This document shows positions 5,417 through 6,572 of a stretch of 6,572 nucleotides of DNA, piece after piece. The stretch's first letter is position 1, and every line of letters begins with the position of its first letter. The translations under genes were made by a program, and so were the position numbers. This stretch comes from an uncultured Eubacteriales bacterium (GTDB lineage: Bacteria; Bacillota; Clostridia; Oscillospirales; Butyricicoccaceae). Under the pieces are notes generated by a model. It did no database searches, had not been told where the DNA came from, and saw nothing but the letters and a program-made list of their open reading frames with translations. The stretch is taken from contig CAJUIK010000089.1 of assembly GCA_910585875.1 (NCBI GenBank), positions 1 to 6,572 of the forward strand, given 5' to 3'.

Positions 5417-6454
5417 ATGACAAGTGAAAAAGCGATCAAAAACGACTCCATTTTGGGCCGGATCTTCAAGCGGTATTTTGTGGACGCCATGGGCGCCATG
5501 GCGCTGGGGTTGTTTTCCTCCCTGATAATCGGGCTGATTATCTCGCAGCTTTCCCAAATCGGGCCTCTGGCCTTTCTCCAGCCGATGACCGAGGTTTTGG
5601 GCGCCAAATCCCCAGTGGTGGGCGCGGCCATCGGCGTGGCGATCGCCTATGGGCTCAAGGCCGACCCGCTGGTGATTTTCTCCGCCGCCTCCTGCGGCGC
5701 CATCGGCTATGCCGCCGGCGACGGGTCCGGCGGGCCGGTGGGCGCCTTTATCGCCGCCCTGGTAGGGGCGGAGCTGGGCCAGCTGGTCTCCAAAAAAACG
5801 CCGGCGGATATCATCGTCACCCCTATGACCGCCATCGTCGCAGGGGGGCTGGCCGGCGGCTTTGTGGGCCCCTATGTCCAGAATATGATGCACTGGCTGG
5901 GCGATCTGATCAACGAGGCCACCATGCTGCGGCCCCTGCCCATGGGCATGATTGTGGGCGTGGCGGTGGGCATGGCGCTGACGCTGCCCATCAGCTCCGC
6001 CGCCCTGTGTATCATGATGGACTTGAGCGGCTTGGCGGCGGGCGCCGCCGTGGCGGGCTGCTGCGCCCAGATGGTGGGATTCGCCGTGATTTCCTTCCGT
6101 GAAAACGGAGTGGGCGGCCTGCTGAGCCAGGGCTTGGGCACCTCCATGCTCCAGGTCCCCAACATCATGCGCCATCCCCAAATCTGGATCGCCCCCACGG
6201 CGGCCAGCGGCCTGTGCGGCGCAGTCAGCGCCGCCCTGCTGGGCATGACCAACAACGCCGCCGGCGCGGGGATGGGAACCAGCGGCTTGGTGGGCCAGTT
6301 CGGCGCCGTGGCCGCCATGGGCGCTTCGGCCAAGACTTTTTTGCTCATCGGCCTGGCCCATTTCCTGCTGCCTGCCGCCGCGGCCCTGGCCGTCCATCTG
6401 CTGCTGCGCCGGATAGGCTGGATCAAGGACGGCTATATGAAGCTGGAGGTCTGA
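5417..6454 (+). CDS. PTS EIIC-type membrane protein of the PfoR / PTS_EIIC_2 family
   Basis: A 345-residue polytopic membrane protein with many hydrophobic helices rich in Gly and Ala. Characteristic segments are GTSMLQVPNI (residues 241-250), IWIAPTAASGLCGAV (256-270) and MTNNAAGAGMGTSGLVGQ (277-294). These place it in the PTS_EIIC_2 (PF13303) family, which includes Clostridium perfringens PfoR, originally described as a regulator of perfringolysin O. EIIC proteins form the sugar channel of phosphotransferase systems, but this one has no EIIA or EIIB phosphorylation domain and no PTS partner gene is in view. Transport substrate and mechanism are therefore unknown. The ATG at 5417 is preferred because AAAGAGGT lies about 7-8 bases upstream; the in-frame ATG at 5390 has only a weak site and would add MKKCKEVLL. 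It diverges from the SLH glycosidase gene and appears monocistronic. Confidence 0.9.
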   Translation: MTSEKAIKNDSILGRIFKRYFVDAMGAMALGLFSSLIIGLIISQLSQIGPLAFLQPMTEVLGAKSPVVGAAIGVAIAYGLKADPLVIFSAASCGAIGYAAGDGSGGPVGAFIAALVGAELGQLVSKKTPADIIVTPMTAIVAGGLAGGFVGPYVQNMMHWLGDLINEATMLRPLPMGMIVGVAVGMALTLPISSAALCIMMDLSGLAAGAAVAGCCAQMVGFAVISFRENGVGGLLSQGLGTSMLQVPNIMRHPQIWIAPTAASGLCGAVSAALLGMTNNAAGAGMGTSGLVGQFGAVAAMGASAKTFLLIGLAHFLLPAAAALAVHLLLRRIGWIKDGYMKLEV

Positions 6455-6502
6455 ACAGCCGGGCCGGAAAAGTTTGATTTGAACTGCAAATAAAATACCA
6501 AA

Positions 6503-6537
6503 AACCCCGCCCTCACAGCAAGAGAGCGGGGTTCTTT
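6503..6537 (+). terminator. Rho-independent terminator after the EIIC gene
   Basis: AACCCCGC (6503-6510) pairs with GCGGGGTT (6526-6533), and three more pairs (CTC 6512-6514 with GAG 6522-6524) lie beyond one mismatch. The stem is followed by a T-rich TTCTTT run. It lies 48 bases after the stop codon. The remaining 35 bases to the window end are AT-rich and show no supported feature. Confidence 0.88.
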
Positions 6538-6572
6538 GCGAAAATTTTAAGGAAATTGAAATAGAAACTTCG

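Noticed and set aside
5411..6397. Minus-strand open frame of 328 codons opposite the EIIC gene
   Set aside because: The His/Gly/Gln-rich product has no domain, while the plus strand clearly encodes a membrane protein of a known family.
6556..6561. TTGAAA near the right edge as a -35 of a following gene
   Set aside because: The window ends before a -10 could be seen, so it cannot be supported.
1..6572. CRISPR array, tRNA or rRNA gene, insertion sequence or phage genes
   Set aside because: I saw no regularly spaced repeats, no tRNA-like cloverleaf, no transposase or integrase motifs and no terminal inverted repeats with target duplication.

Overview
The window is GC-rich (roughly 60% by eye), with strong Shine-Dalgarno sites and SigA-type promoters. 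It carries an S-layer-homology (SLH) surface protein, a FeoA/FeoB iron operon and a PfoR-type PTS membrane protein. Together these suggest a high-GC clostridial Firmicute, plausibly a gut Oscillospiraceae-like bacterium. That placement is inference; no taxonomic marker gene is present.

Layout. Positions 1-1016 (minus strand) hold the start of a feoAB ferrous-iron uptake operon: complete feoA, then the first 230 codons of feoB, which runs off the left edge. The two genes overlap by four bases. A near-consensus promoter at 1098-1070 drives them, with a palindromic operator candidate resembling a DtxR/IdeR iron box just downstream of the -10. Positions 1148-1748 (plus strand) hold a broken Sel1-repeat (TPR-like) gene that has lost its 5' end and carries a frameshift near 1331. 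A perfect 17-bp inverted repeat at 1762-1799 forms a bidirectional terminator between this remnant and the convergent gene beyond it.

Positions 1828-5091 (minus strand) encode a 1087-residue secreted protein. It has a signal peptide, a NAGPA-type phosphodiester glycosidase domain with the NLDGGGSS hallmark, an Ig-like domain, a jelly-roll-like domain, an acidic proline-rich linker, a small beta domain and three SLH repeats that would anchor it to the wall. A 325-bp divergent intergenic region (5092-5416) separates it from a plus-strand gene (5417-6454) for a stand-alone PTS EIIC membrane protein of the PfoR/PTS_EIIC_2 family, which ends in a Rho-independent terminator at 6503-6537.

The most notable unexplained structure lies in that divergent region. 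The two candidate promoters carry nearly the same sequence (TATG[A/C]TT, then GTAAGATTG) from the -10 into the start of the transcript, arranged as an inverted pair. This suggests that the surface glycosidase and the PTS-type permease share a regulator and perhaps act on a common glycan or sugar-phosphate route. The genes themselves belong to known families; no clearly new multi-gene system is visible.
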